DNA of 64,000 nucleotides from Euleptes europaea (GCF_029931775.1 NC_079312.1:10857821-10921820); one strand, 5' to 3'; numbered from the stretch's first letter, positions 1 to 13,177 are shown. The notes: generated from the sequence alone by a model not told the origin. Translations and numbers: made by a program.

Positions 1-98
1 TTGATCCCTAGATTTTCCTTCCACTTGCCCACCATTGTCTTTTTCCACAACTATCTTTCCAGATTCCTCCTCAAGCACCTTCTCTCTCACATCTGTAA
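1..98 (-). CDS. 5' part of a KRAB-type C2H2 zinc-finger exon, cut by the window edge
   Basis: Read on the minus strand, a pyrimidine-rich stretch ending in TTTTGCAG (99-106) is followed by TTACAGATGTGAGAGAG, the same exon start seen in units A (12385) and D (35405). The linker translates as TDVREKVLEEESGKIVVEKD, a close paralogue of the unit A linker, and stays open to position 1. In this family the linker precedes a C2H2 finger array, which would lie outside the window. The flanking intron (99-160) also resembles the unit A intron. No KRAB exon for it is visible between here and unit A; retroelement fossils fill that gap. It may use a KRAB exon further right by splicing, or have lost its own. 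Confidence 0.75.
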
Positions 99-480
99 CT
101 GCAAAAGAGAGGCAGATATCAAATGAAAATGAAAAGATACTCATACCAGTTAGCAGGTGCAGTCAGTAGTCAATGGGTTTTTTCACAATGAAAGTGTGGG
201 GGCTGGAAAAATTTCAGCAATATTTAACCATACACCAGGATGTCTTGGAGAAGGAGAAATGGGTAACCAAAGTAAGAGGGGGGAGTCTTGTTTCAGTTGC
301 AGAAAGATGCTCGAGACAACATTAAGGCTAATATGTTTTTTTGTATTTATTCAGCGAACACAGAAACAGAATAGGGAAAGAAAAATTTTTCAATCTTGAA
401 TGTTTTTGAAATAATTATTGTGAAAATAAAATTAATAAATGATAAACTATGAACACAAATCTAGAGATTGGAGACTTGGA
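99..480. other. Intron-like sequence, nothing further recognised
   Basis: The first 60 bases match the intron upstream of the unit A finger exon. The remainder holds only short spurious reading frames and no repeat that I recognise. Confidence 0.4.
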
Positions 481-795
481 CAGACAATACAGAGCTTTTT
501 TTTATATTTTTTATTTTTATAACATGACGCAACAAAAAACAAATCAAACAATTACAATAATAAAAAGAAAAATAACAAAAAATACAAGAGTATCAATTAT
601 AAAATCTACTTAATATGATCTACATTGTAAGATTATAGATTTCAAAATACCCTTTTGACCCTCCACCGACCATAAAAAAGTGACCCATCACCAGACTTCC
701 GGAGAAGTGTCTAAACAGTTTAGATTACTCTATTAACAATAATATATATATAAAAAGTAAAACTAATTTCTATAATTCACTAACTAAATCAGTCG
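481..795. repeat. A/T-rich interspersed sequence, probably a LINE tail
   Basis: A run of TTTTATTTTTATAA followed by A-rich sequence (CAACAAAAAACAAATCAAACAATTAC) resembles the stretch at 47520-47860. Family not identified. Confidence 0.3.
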
Positions 796-2187
796 TTGGA
801 TTTACAACATGTGGCTTTAAAAGTTAGAAGATGCTTTTTGTGTGGTCAGAAAGGGCATTTAAAATGTGACTGCCCTGACGTCAAGAAAAAGAGTCGAGGG
901 GAGCAGTCATCAGCAGGCGCAGCCAGAAGCCAGACAGCGTCATTAGTGAGGACAGAGACTAATGACTCTACTGGCATGTGGATCCTAGACTCTGGAGCTT
1001 CTCAAACAATTTGTCAGAGTAAGGAGCAATTACAGGAAGTACACAATTCAAGCCTGAAGCATGTAAGCCTGGCTGATGGAAGCAACGCAGATGTGGTGTG
1101 TGAGGGAAGTGTGAGGTTCCCTGCACTGGACTATGTCTTTAAAAAGGTGCTTTGTGTGCCAACTATAGAGACAAATTTGCTAAGTGTCTGTGCATTAGAC
1201 AATGCAGGGTTTACTGTAACTTTTGCTGAAAAATCATGCCAGATAGCAAAGAATGGAGAGGTGCTTCTGAGAGGGAAGCTATGTCATAATGTATATGTGG
1301 TGGAGAATGTTCATGTGAAGGCTAAGACAGTACTTAATCAAAGCTTGCATGACAGCTGCATTCATTTATTGCATAGACGTCTAGCTCATTCTGGATATGA
1401 GGCAATAAATAAAACACTATCTCTACTGGGTAAAGAGAAAGTGAAGAAGTGTGAAAGGTTTCTAGACTGTGAGGTCTGTAAGTGAGTCAAATCTAAAGCC
1501 TACCCAGTGGCTAGACACAGTGATAGAAGGTCTGAAAGAGCTCTAAAGCTATGTCATAGCGATGTCATAGGTCCATTTAGAGAGAGCCATTCAGGGAACC
1601 GGTACGCATTAATTTTGACAGATGATCACAGCAGATTCACCTGGGTGTTTCCCATCAAAAAGAAATCTGATGTGTTTGAGACCTTCAAGTACTGGGCTAG
1701 AAGAGTACAGAAGCAACTTGGTCAAGAGCTAAGTGCTTTACAGACAGACTTTGGGGGCGAGTACATGTCCAATGCATTTGCCAGGTGGTTGCAGCAGCAA
1801 GGTGTGCAACACAGGGTGGCTAATGTTTCAACCCCCCAGGAAAATGGTATTGCAGAAAGGCATGGTGGGATGTTGCAAACAAAAATGTATGCCATGCTGC
1901 AAGATGCAGAACTGCCTATGACTTTCTGGGCAGAGGCTTTAAAGGCAGCTTGTTATATTTCTAATCGGATCTGGACCAGATCCATAGATGATATCCCATA
2001 CAGGGCACTGTATAAAAAGGACCCGAGTCTGAGCTATCTTAGAGTGTTTGGAGTAAAAGCCTGGGTAAATGTGCCTTTAAACCAGAGAAGGAAAGGAGGA
2101 GCTAGAGCCAAAAAGCTCACTTTCCTAGGGTATCAAACAGGCATGGAAGCCTACAGGTTTGCCAATGAACACAATTGTCTGAAAATA
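796..2187 (+). mobile_element. Ty1/copia-type LTR retrotransposon fossil, partial
   Basis: A gag-pol fragment in the order expected for Pseudoviridae: a CCHC zinc knuckle (CFLCGQKGHLKCDCP, about 830-875), an aspartic protease motif (WILDSGAS, about 981-1004), a GAG-pre-integrase motif (LLHRRLAHSGYE, about 1366-1400), then an integrase core (HSDVIGPF, DDHSRFTWVF, QTDFGGEY, PQENGIAERHGG; 1553-1880). Integrase before reverse transcriptase is the copia order. The reverse transcriptase, RNase H and both LTRs are not seen, and a Penelope-like tail abuts the right end. The element is broken, with at least one frame interruption and large missing parts. It is an old fossil. Copia elements are uncommon in vertebrates. 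Confidence 0.85.
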
Positions 2188-2325
2188 TTGTCGAAGGCTT
2201 TCACGGTCAGAGTTCATTGGTTCTTGTAGGTTATCCGGGCTGTGTAACCGTGGTCTTGGAATTTTCTTTCCTGACGTTTCGCCAGCAACTGTGGCAGGCA
2301 TCTTCAGAGTAGTAACACTGAAAAC
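2188..2325 (-). mobile_element. Penelope-like element tail fragment
   Basis: The block from TGTCGAAGGCTTTCACGG to CATCTTCAGAGTAG, with CCTGACGTTTCGCC inside, is a repeat common in vertebrate genomes. On the minus strand it contains a hammerhead-ribozyme-like core, a known hallmark of Penelope-like elements, which is why I assign it there. It cuts into the 3' side of the copia fossil. The family name is an inference from memory of the motif. Confidence 0.5.
2273..2307 (-). ncRNA. Hammerhead-ribozyme-like core
   Basis: On the minus strand the core CTGAAGA (fits CUGANGA) is followed by a stem II pair, TGCCTGC and GCTGGCG with one internal mismatch and a loop CACAGTT, then GAAA and CGTC. This is the order of the conserved hammerhead elements, with a minimal stem III as in Penelope-associated examples. 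Cleavage activity is not shown by sequence alone. Confidence 0.5.
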
Positions 2326-2493
2326 CGCCAAATTGGGGAAAATTCAGCTGTTTTTCGGTTCAGATGGAACCGAATCGACAGCCCTAGCCAGAGTTCATAT
2401 AGCAGCAACTAGTAGGTTTCTCACCAATTCCTTTCTCTCTGGTTGCTGCTTCTGGGGACTGTGCCTCGTAAAGCACATTTTGGGACATTTGAC
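2326..2493. other. Unassigned sequence between repeats
   Basis: No gene or recognisable repeat. It may continue the Penelope-like element. Confidence 0.3.
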
Positions 2494-2571
2494 AATTTAG
2501 AATCAAAGAGCTGGAAGGGGTCATACGGGCCATCTAGTCCAACCCCTTGCTTAATGCAGGATCAGCCTAGG
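2494..2571 (-). mobile_element. CR1 LINE 3' end fragment
   Basis: AGAATCAAAGAGCTGGAAGG, then CCATCTAGTCCAACCCC and TGCAGGATCAGCC, is the reverse complement of the CR1 3' terminus (ATTCTATG-type end). Confidence 0.8.
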
Positions 2572-2822
2572 GAGAGCCAGCGTGGTGTAGTGTTTAGGAG
2601 TGCTGAACTCTAATCTGGAGAACCGGGTTTGATTCCCCGCTCCAACACACGAGCGGCGGGGTGACCTTGGGTTAGTCACAGTTCTCTTAGAGCTCTCTCA
2701 GCCTCACCTACCTCACAAGGTGCCTGTTGTGGGGAGAGGAAGGGCAGGAACTTGTAGGCCAGTTTGATTCTCTTTAAAAGGTAGAGAAAGATGGGGTATA
2801 AAAACCTACTCTTCTTCTACTA
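2572..2822 (+). mobile_element. tRNA-derived SINE (Sauria/Squam-like), near full length
   Basis: It begins GAGCCAGCGTGGTGTAGTG with an A-box-like stretch, has a B-box (GGTTTGATTCCCC), the body GTGACCTTGGGTTAGTCACAG, and the end GGTATAAAAACC followed by a CTT-rich tail. This is the commonest SINE in the window, also at 10035, 15933, 24208, 36516, 38040, 39530, 40625, 41157, 42120, 47045, 50820, 56365 and 61850. Confidence 0.85.
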
Positions 2823-2984
2823 CTATGGCATCAACTTTCATGGAGTCAAATTCTGCAGGGGTCCCAGAACCTTCAGACCACAGAAGGCTTGGCTACCAAC
2901 CTTGGAACTTACCTCTTCTCATCTCCCCTTCCTTGGAGCATGGGACAAAAAACTCCTCTTCTTCCAGCCAGGAAGGGAAGGAAA

Positions 2985-3055
2985 TTGTAGGCCAGTTTGA
3001 TTCTCTTTAAAGGTAGAGAAAATTGGCATATAAAAACCAACTCTTCTTCTTCTTA
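2985..3055 (+). mobile_element. 3' end of the same tRNA-derived SINE, duplicated
   Basis: GGCCAGTTTGATTCTCTTTAAAGGTAGAGAAAATTGGCATATAAAAACC repeats the tail of the SINE at 2572-2822, with about 160 unrelated bases between them. Confidence 0.75.
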
Positions 3056-3435
3056 CCCCAATTAGATAGTCTTCATTTAGTTGGGGGAATTAGCTTGTGG
3101 AGATGTAGCTTAGCGAGAGGTTTGGGTGCAGGATTTTTTAACTGAATTTTATGGTGACATGCACACCAGCAGAAAGACTGTCAATAAAGAAGTGTTGTAT
3201 AAACTTGAAGGTATTTTATTTAAATTAATTTGGATTGTGCATGCACACACACATACACACACAGCAAAAACCACACACTCAATTCACACAAGAGTCTAGG
3301 AGATCAAAGGAAAGAGTGGGTGGACACAAGGATAAGAGGATTACAAAAATGAGAAACAATGCTAAAAATAGTATCCAACGCAGTATGTCAAACCAAGTAG
3401 AGGATGGGATTGCAGAATTAGTACGCAGTGCCGTC
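3056..3435. other. No gene seen
   Basis: Contains a short CA-rich stretch at 3243-3262 and no protein or repeat that I can name. Confidence 0.4.
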
Positions 3436-3439
3436 TGAA

Positions 3440-3600
3440 CAGTGTAATTGCATCGATTGTGGAACGGTCTGCCCAAGGAGGTGAGGAAGGCTCCCACTCT
3501 CCAGGCTTTCTGCCAACTATGCAATACTGGATTATTTAAGAGGGCTTTTCTACGTGGGCAGTGCAGGTGCACTGTACTAAATGGTTCACAAAGTTACTTG
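3440..3600 (+). mobile_element. Fragment of a LINE open reading frame end
   Basis: The translation WNGLPKEVRKAPTLQAF is typical of the C-terminal end of CR1/L2-like reverse transcriptase frames. Short, with the clade unknown. Confidence 0.4.
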
Positions 3601-3619
3601 GATCAATTATTAGGAACTG

Positions 3620-3982
3620 AGGTTTCTTCTATGGTTGTGTTGGCGAATCTATGGCCTGCATGCCACTTCTGGCATGCGTTGCCCTCTCTGCCGGCACGCA
3701 CGATTCCTCCCAGCCGCTGGCCTTTCCGGCTCTGCCCCGCCCCAGATGGGGGAGGCTGTAGGCACGCAGCCACCCAGCTGGGCCGCGGGGGCTGATTTCT
3801 CCACCCCGGCCTCAGTCCCGATCCCCCCTCAGTCTCATGAGATCACTTTCAACAGCCCAGAGGCGCCATTGCTCCCACGGACACCTGCTAGCTTCAAAGG
3901 AGATAGGAATGCAGCATTGGGAAAACAGTCCTTGAGCAGTCTGTGAGAAAACGAAACTATCTGAGACACAGCAGGCCTGACA
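3620..3982 (-). mobile_element. Probable 3' LTR of the chromovirus, merged with another repeat
   Basis: On the minus strand a purine-rich tract (GGGAGGGGG, then AAGGGGGGCAGAA) ends at 3983 and is followed by TGTCAGGCCTGCTG, the form expected at a polypurine tract and LTR start. The far end is unclear because 3630-3740 (GTTGGCGAATCTATGGC...) looks like a separate hAT-type repeat. No matching 5' LTR was found. Confidence 0.45.
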
Positions 3983-6900
3983 TTCTGCCCCCCTTAGGGC
4001 CCCCTCCCGTCCTGCCAGGGGGACGGCTTATGGGGGTAGGCGATGTGGAAGGCACGCACTAGGTGCGGGGAGAGACATCTCATGCATGAACCCATTCATC
4101 ATAGGCAGAAGGGAAGTGTTGCCAACGAACCAGGTATTGCAGAGAACCGTGATGTCCAGGATCTTTGACACTTCGAAATGCTCCTCCCCCCACACCATCA
4201 CAGGCTGTTCAGGAGGCGGTTCCGGGTGCCAGTTTGAGGCAGCAACATGAGGCTTGAGGAGGCTGACATGGAAGACAGGATGGATACGCCTCAATGTTTT
4301 AGGGAGGGTCAGTTCCACAGTGACTGGGTTAATTATTCGAGCAACGGGATACGGCCCCACGTATTTGGCACTGAGTTTATCACATGGCCGGGTGGACCGT
4401 AGATTCTTGGTGGATAGGTACACTAAGTCACCAACCTGGAAGTCTTTGCTGGGAGAGCGATGTTTATCAGCTTGAGCTTTATATTTGCGTTTGGCCCTTT
4501 CTAAATTCTTCACTAGCCAGGGCCAGGTGGTATGGATAGCTTGAGCCCAAGAGGCTACATCATCACTTCCCTCCTCCCCAGCAACATCAACATGACCAAT
4601 AGGACTGAACTCTTGACCATACACAGCAAAAAAAGGACTGAAACCTGTAGATTGATGCACAGCATTATTGTAAGCATACTCAGCAAAAGGCAATAGTTCC
4701 ACCCAATCATTTGGTGATAATTAACATAACAACACAAATAACATTCCAGTACAGCATTTACACGTTCAGTTTGCCCATCCGTTTGGGGGTGAAAACACTA
4801 GACAAACCGTTTCACCCCCACCAACTTGAGAAAGGTTTTCCAAAACTTAGCTACGTAGGTCCCCCCGCGGTCGCTGATTATTCTACGTGGAAAGGAATGC
4901 AAACGGAAAACATGTGACACAAAGAGGCAGGCCAACTTCGAGGCGGAGGGTATGCCCGCACACGGAACCAGGTGTACCTGTTTGGAAAACCAGTCAGTAA
5001 TAACCCATAGAACAGTTTTTCCTTCACTGAGTGGGAGATCAGTCATAAAATCCATAGCAATCACCTCCCAGGGCTTGGTGGGAACCCCCAGCGGTTGCAA
5101 CAGTCCGGGAGGCTTACCTTGGGATCGTTTGACAGTGGCACAGATGGGGCAGCTGCGAATGAAGGAATCCACATCAGTACGCATGCCTGCCCACCAAAAT
5201 TGTCTGAGCAACAAGTGAAGGGTTTTTAAGAATCCAAAGTGTTTTGCCGTTTTGGCTCCATGGGCCATTCGCAGGACCTCTTTCTGAAGTATTTTAGGCA
5301 TGTACAATTTTGAGTCCTTGTACCAACAACCACCCCGTTCCAGCAGGCCCGGGGGCAGTGCCTGAGCAGTGCATTCGACTAGGCAATGAGCATGAAGGGA
5401 GTCCAGGAAGGAGTCGGGCAGGATCACCCCCCCCCACCAAGGGGGGTGAAGCAGGAGCCTCCGGCCGTGGCGATGGGGTGGAAGGAAGGATTGGTTGATG
5501 AGGGGCGCTGGGAGTAGGTGGTGTGGGCGGGTCCGGAGAGGGAGTTGGTTCCCTCCTGACAGATGCTCTCCTGTCCGCAGCTTGGGGCTGGGATTGGAGC
5601 AGAGTTTGGGACCGAGTCTGTACAGCTAGAACTGGTAGGGCCTCCCTTTGCCCCGGGATGAATAAGGAGACCGTAGGACGGTCGATTTTCACCGGATACT
5701 GGGGGAGCCTGGAAAGAGCATCAGCTAGCACGTTTTCCAGGCACATGCTTGAGCACAAAACGGAATTGAGCAAAGAAGTCCGCCCAACGCTGTTGTTTTG
5801 CGGACAGTTTATCGGCACTGTCGCACACAGCTTGTCTGGACTTCAGGAGTTTACCTGGTAGCAACTTCACACCACGCAGTTCTGCTATGTACAGTTTATT
5901 TACAATATTTACACAGAGTCCTTTGGCTGTTAACATTCACAGCCCTGAGCATCAGCATGCTCCGCCAGCATATATATTTCAGGCAAGTGGTAACTCACAT
6001 TCACTATACAGACTTATATACACATTCATGACCAATCACAGTTCACCTGAGATGAGTCATTCTGGAAATCCCCATTCCTGGCTGTACAAACTGGATCAGA
6101 CCAGCATCATCACATGACTTAGCTGTCACTCTGATCAGTATGATCTGTTTAGCAAACTGCAGACTAGGCATAACTTTGACATATGTTGACACCCCCGTGA
6201 GGGCCTCTAGATTTTTATGATCGGTCCAGACTTCAAAGGGGGCCCTGGACCCTTCCAGAAACTGCCTCCACGTAGTCAGGGCATGATGGACGGCTGCAGC
6301 TTCCTTTCCCAAATTGGCCAGTTCAGTAGGGAGTGCGCAAATTTCTTCGAAAAATAAGCACAGGGGCGAAGACCATCGTCTGGTCCTTTGCAAAAGAGCC
6401 CTCCCATAGCTACATCAGACACATCTACTTGCACGATAAACATTTGGTCTGGATCGGGATGCTGTAGCACAGGTTCAGAAGTAAACAGTCGCTTAAGAGT
6501 TGCAAAGGCAGTTTGACATTGATCTGTCCAATGCACCTTGGCAGTGGGTAACGCGGCAGAGACCCCTTTCCCCTTAGTCTTAAGGAGGTCGGTGATTGGC
6601 AGTGCCACTTGAGCAAAGTTGGGAATAAAACCACGGTAAAAATTGGCAAAGCCGAGAAACTGCTGCACCTGCTTGCGGGTGGAGGGAGGAGCCCAATCAA
6701 GTACGGATTGTATCTTAGCAGGGTCCATGATGAGGCCCTGATGTGAGACTATGTATCCCAAGAAGGTTAATTGTTTCTGGTGGAACTCGCACTTACACAA
6801 CTTAGCGTAGAGCTGATTGTTTCTGAGACGTTGTAACACTTCACGGACCAGAGTAATATGTTCTTCCATGGAATTAGAGTAAATAAGGATATCATCGAGA

Positions 6901-9850
6901 TAAACCACCACGCCCCGATATAATAAATCATGGAGAACCTCATTAATGAGTTGCATGAAGACCCCCGGGGCCCCTTTTAATCCGAAACGCATCACCAGAA
7001 ATTCATACATTCCGAAGCAGCTAGAAAAGGCTGTGAGGGGTTCGTCCCCATCACGAATCCGGACTCGGTAATAAGCTTCAACCAAGTCCAGTTTGGTGAA
7101 AATGCGCCCCTCCCTTAGTTGTCCTAAGATGTCCGAGATCAGCGGGATGGGGTAGGCGTTGGCTTGGGTGACTGCATTAAGTTTTCGAAAGTCAATGCAC
7201 AAGCGCAAGTCACCCGTCTTCTTTCGGACAAAGAAAGCAGGGGCTGAGTTGGGAGCGGCTGATGGCCGAATGAACCCCCGAGCAAGATTTTTGTCTAGAA
7301 AGTTTCGCAGCACGGCGCGTTCAGAAACGCTCATAGGGTAAATCTTGCTTTTAGTCAGTTTGCAGTCTTCCACCACTTCAATCGCACAGTCCGTAGTACG
7401 GTGGGGGGGTAACGCATCGCATTCTTTTACATCAAAAACATCCGCAAAGTCTCGGTATGCCTCGGGTAATTGGATCGACGGTAGAGCATCGGAGGCTAAG
7501 GCTGAGGCGGGTGGAAGATCAACCACGACCTCTTGTCGATGTTGGTCACACTTAGGGTTGGTAAAGGCAATAGTGTCAGCTTCCCAGTCTATGGAAGGAC
7601 TGTGCCCTTTGAGCCATTAATTCCTAAAATGACTTCGTATCAGACTGGAGCAATGGTAAAGTCTATCTGCTCCCAATGGGAACCGATGCCCATCGCTACT
7701 CCCCGTGTGCGACGGTCGACTGGCCCCCCTTTAAAGTGGCTACCGTCCATTTGGGCGAATTGGACGGGAGCCGGTAGGTTTTCGGACTTGACTTGTAGAG
7801 CTGCAAATGTGGCCTCATTGATTAAAGAGCGCCCGCAGCCTGAATCTATGAGGGCTTCGACATGTAACTGGGGGGCCCTTTAATAGTGTTGTAACACTAC
7901 GTCCACATACACAGTATTTTTGACTTCACTCACCATGACAGGAGCCTTGGGTTTTGCAGGGGTTTCTGCAGGGGTCTGTGGGGACGCTCCACTCACCACA
8001 GACCGTGTCCGTTTTTTGACAGGTCGAGAGGAGACTCCAGATTTAGAGCTGGGGAATTCCATTGATGATCTTCATTGGAAGAAGGAGAGCTGTCCCCCAC
8101 TGGGGCACTTGTAATCCGAGACCCTACAGGGTCGATGGGTGCAGGGAGACTAGACGATTCTCCGACGTGAAGTGCAGAGGGTGTGGGTCTTCCCGGCGCT
8201 GCGCTGCGGGTGGCCACAGTGCCTCTGTATTGAGGTCGTCCCCGAGTTCGAGGTGGTACGCCTGGTCAAGTGGGCTCTGGACGTTGAGGACAAGCTGCCG
8301 CAAAGTGGCCCATAACACCGCAAACGAGACAGGCTCCTCGCTGGAATCAGGACTCGTGATCCAGAGGGAGTCGGGTTGGTCTCCACGGGTTGGGAGTCAA
8401 AGGTTTGGGGGGAGGTTTTTGACTGCCCCTCTCTTTGGCCCGATTTCGGACCAGGGAAACGAACTGTCGGCGACTTTCTACTTCCTCGGCCAGTAGAATC
8501 CAATCCTCCAGGGTATCTGGGTCGCCTCGCATATAAGACCAGTTCAAAATGTCCGGGTGCAAGGCTTCTCGGAAGTAGTGGATAAGGGTAGCTTCGGGCC
8601 AGTCCACTACTTTACTTGCAAGTCGTTGGAATTCATCTGCGAATTCCCGAACTGGAGAGGAGCCTTGCCTGAGTTGCAAAAGTTCCGCTTTGGCTCTCTC
8701 TCCCATGAAGGGATCCTCAAAACGCCTTCTCAAGGCGAACATGAAATTGTTGAGGGAGCGTATGGAGCAGGATCGCATATCGAACTGGAGAATCATCCAA
8801 TCAGCCGCTTTATCCGTTAGCAGGGAGGCAACGAAACGGATGCGGCTATCTTCGGTAGGGAAGAATTGTCTTTGCTCCCTCATATAACTATCCACATGAT
8901 GTAAAAAACAGGGCAAAGTTTCAACTGAGCCGTCATAAGTAATCTTCAACTTCGGTTGCCTCCATGGCATTGGGGATACAGGCGGGTATCCAGGAACTGG
9001 GGGTATAGGCGGGTATCCAGGACCTGGAGCTCCTGGTAGTACCGGTAAGGCAGGTGCAAAAGGCCCTCCGCCGGGCGCCGCGGGACAAGGAACTATGGGT
9101 CCTCCGCCAGGAGCAACGGGACCCCAGCCAGGAGCTGCGGGTCCTCCGCCAGGAGGAACCACCGGCGCAGCTGGTTGCTGCGGCAGTTGTTGCGGTGGCT
9201 GCTGTGGTGTCACGGGAGCCGGGGTAAAGGGGTGCAGTTTGTTGAGTCCGTTGTAACTGGTCGTTGTCTCTGAGTACCAGGGCCAGTTGATCCTGTAAGC
9301 GCGCCACCTGCTCCATAAGGTCCAGATTTTGGTTTCGCAGCAAAAACATCTCGTCGCCTGTGTCGCCGGCACGGCGAGACGGGCTGACCCACAGATTAAC
9401 GGCCCAGAGAGACTCCCCACCGTATAAATCCTCTTTGTCGGAATTGTCTAGCTCCTCGGGCAAAGTCCCCGCCAACCTGCAGGAGCGTTGAACGCTACGC
9501 GACGGGACTAAAGACGGGGAGAACGGGGGCAATTCATAACCCCAGGCTTGTCGGGGGCGCGCGCCGGCCCGCGCCCGTTCGGCAGCCAAACGTTCCCTCT
9601 CCTCCTGTTCAGCCCAAGCCTTTGCCGCTGCCCGTGCCTGCTCCTCCGCTCTTTTGTGCTCGGCCAGGGCCTGGTCAGCTTCTAGCTTGGCGGTCAGTGC
9701 CGTGGTAACGAGAGGAAGGGCCTCCTGTTCCAAAGTGTAGAGGAGTTCAGCGCGATCTGTCAGATCCAACATTGGTTGGATCTGTACCGCCAAGGCCGCT
9801 GCATCAGCACCGAAGTCAGGAATCAGATGCTTTGGTCCATTTCGAGCCTT
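3983..9850 (-). mobile_element. Ty3/gypsy chromovirus fossil, broken
   Basis: A minus-strand Metaviridae element with its parts in order. Gag lies at about 9793-8350, with a proline-rich stretch and a capsid motif TDKAADWM. Protease remains lie at about 8200-7700. Reverse transcriptase is at about 7530-6600, with VYLDDILIYS. RNase H is at about 6600-5700, with the motif VDVSD. The integrase zinc finger and core are at about 5430-4500 (CPICATVK, VITDWFSKQ, ISDRGG), and a chromodomain-like end is near 4150 (EEHFEVSKILD). The gag type and chromodomain suggest the Sushi-like chromoviruses known in fish and reptiles. The element is broken in several places (about half a dozen or more) and carries a solo LTR at 5856-6191. 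It ends at its 5' side against a BovB fragment without a visible LTR. It is a moderately old fossil. Confidence 0.85.
5856..6191 (-). mobile_element. Solo LTR of a different retroelement inserted in the chromovirus
   Basis: These 336 bp interrupt the RNase H part. Read on the minus strand it starts TGTCAACATATG, has a TATA-like GTGTATATAAG, a polyadenylation signal AATAAA about 45 bp from its end, and ends GTTGCTACCA. TG...CA ends, promoter and poly(A) signal in this order fit an LTR. No clean target duplication was seen at the junctions. It is younger than the element it interrupts. Confidence 0.7.
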
Positions 9851-9851
9851 C

Positions 9852-9985
9852 TTCTTTTCCTACTGCTTAACTTTTAATTGTCTTTTCCAGTGACACTTCT
9901 CATCATGTGGCCAAAATACAATAGCCACAGTCATTTCAGCTTCTGAGAGCAGTTCAGGCTTGGTTTGATCTAGAACCTAGCGTGT
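9852..9985 (-). mobile_element. RTE/BovB LINE 3' fragment
   Basis: TTTTCCAGTGACACTTCTCATCATG and CAGGCTTGGTTTGATCTAGAACC are the reverse complement of the BovB region also found at 13500-13640, 52330-52390 and 53130-53240. It marks the left limit of the zinc-finger cluster repeats. Confidence 0.7.
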
Positions 9986-10034
9986 GGTATAGACGTTCAG
10001 AGCAACACACTCAGACTGCTTTCCCTGTTCCTCC

Positions 10035-10205
10035 ACATGAAACCTGCTGGGAGATCTTGGGCTAGGCACCATTTTTGCAGATCTCACTCAGCCCCACCAA
10101 CCTCACAAGATGCCTGTTGTGGGGGGTGGGAAGGGAAGGTGATTGCAAGCTGCTTTGAGACTCCTTACTATATAGAAAATTGGAGTATAAACCAAATCTT
10201 CTTGG
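10035..10205 (+). mobile_element. tRNA-derived SINE, 5'-truncated
   Basis: The body and tail (AACCTCACAAGATGCCTGTTGTGGGG, AAATTGGAGTATAAACC) match the 3' two thirds of the SINE at 2572. Confidence 0.7.
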
Positions 10206-10300
10206 CATTCCACACTATCCATAACACTCTCGAACAGCACCACATTTTAAATCAATCAAATTCCTTCATTGTTCCTGGCACTGGTATCCCGTGGTATTTA

Positions 10301-12385
<2,085 letters not shown>

Positions 12386-12539
12386 CTGCAAAAGAGAGGC
12401 GAATATCAAACAAGAATGAAAAGAGGGAGGGAAGGAGAGAAAGCTGAAAATGGGGGGGTTAGGTTGGTGGGTGGAAGCAGAGATGAATGAAAAGAATAGC
12501 GAGGAAATGGAAGTTGCCATGAAGAAGGAAAGATGTGGG

Positions 12540-12865
12540 AAAAGGGATAGTGGAAAATGGGTTGCTCCCAGAAGCTTTGCCAATCTTTCCAGGAACTGGA
12601 AAACCCTGGACCAAGAAACCCCGATTCCCACCCCCCCATGCCATGTGCTTTTTGCATTCAAAGCTATGGTTGAAGGTGGAAGGAATAACTCTCATAATAA
12701 TGATGATAATAATAATAAAAGTTACGTGTCTCAATATTGGCCCCTGGCTTCAGGTTAAGAAGTGACACTTGCAATGTCAAAAATGAAGGGGATTGGACCA
12801 CCCTGGGAACAGATTAGCTCTTCGACATCCCTCTGCTATATGCAATGGGAACAAAAGTTTGCTCA
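12540..12865 (-). repeat. Intron block Y, copy in unit A
   Basis: The sequence around GGTTTTCCAGTTCC (12585-12605) and GACATCCCTCTGCTATATGC (12820-12845) recurs at 20460-20620 in the same orientation. Its left part also recurs at 27508-27655 inverted. It lies just upstream of the finger exon in unit A and marks where a finger exon should follow in units B and C. Confidence 0.7.
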
Positions 12866-12964
12866 TGAGAAGACAGGAAGGTGCCACAGAACAGACAGGG
12901 AGGGTGGAAAATATCTCCCCTTTACAAAACAAACGGGACCCAGCAACTCCCCTGTCCTATCAGA

Positions 12965-13125
12965 TCTAGCACAGTGTGGGGGTTGGAGGGTCTGACTAGG
13001 ATTTAAGAGACACGGGGACCTGGTGCAAGTCACACCCTCTCAGCCAGACCTACCTGGCAGGACGGTTGTGAGGATCAAATGGAGGGAGGAGGAGAACAAT
13101 GTAAGCAGCTTTGTGTCCCCATAAA
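12965..13125 (+). mobile_element. Sauria-type SINE fragment
   Basis: TGCAAGTCACACCCTCTCAGCC, GGTTGTGAGGATCAAATGG and ACAATGTAAGCAGCTTTG match the classic Sauria SINE body. The tRNA head is missing. Confidence 0.6.
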
Positions 13126-13177
13126 GGAGAAAGGGAGACTGCAGCCAAGAAATCAGAAGGAAATGGAGACTGGGAAG

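Noticed and set aside
5294-5818. Proline-rich minus-strand protein gene
   Set aside because: It is the spacer between RNase H and integrase of the chromovirus fossil.
8933-9793. Host gene with a coiled-coil-like start on the minus strand
   Set aside because: It lies in order with gag, protease and pol of the chromovirus and belongs to that fossil.
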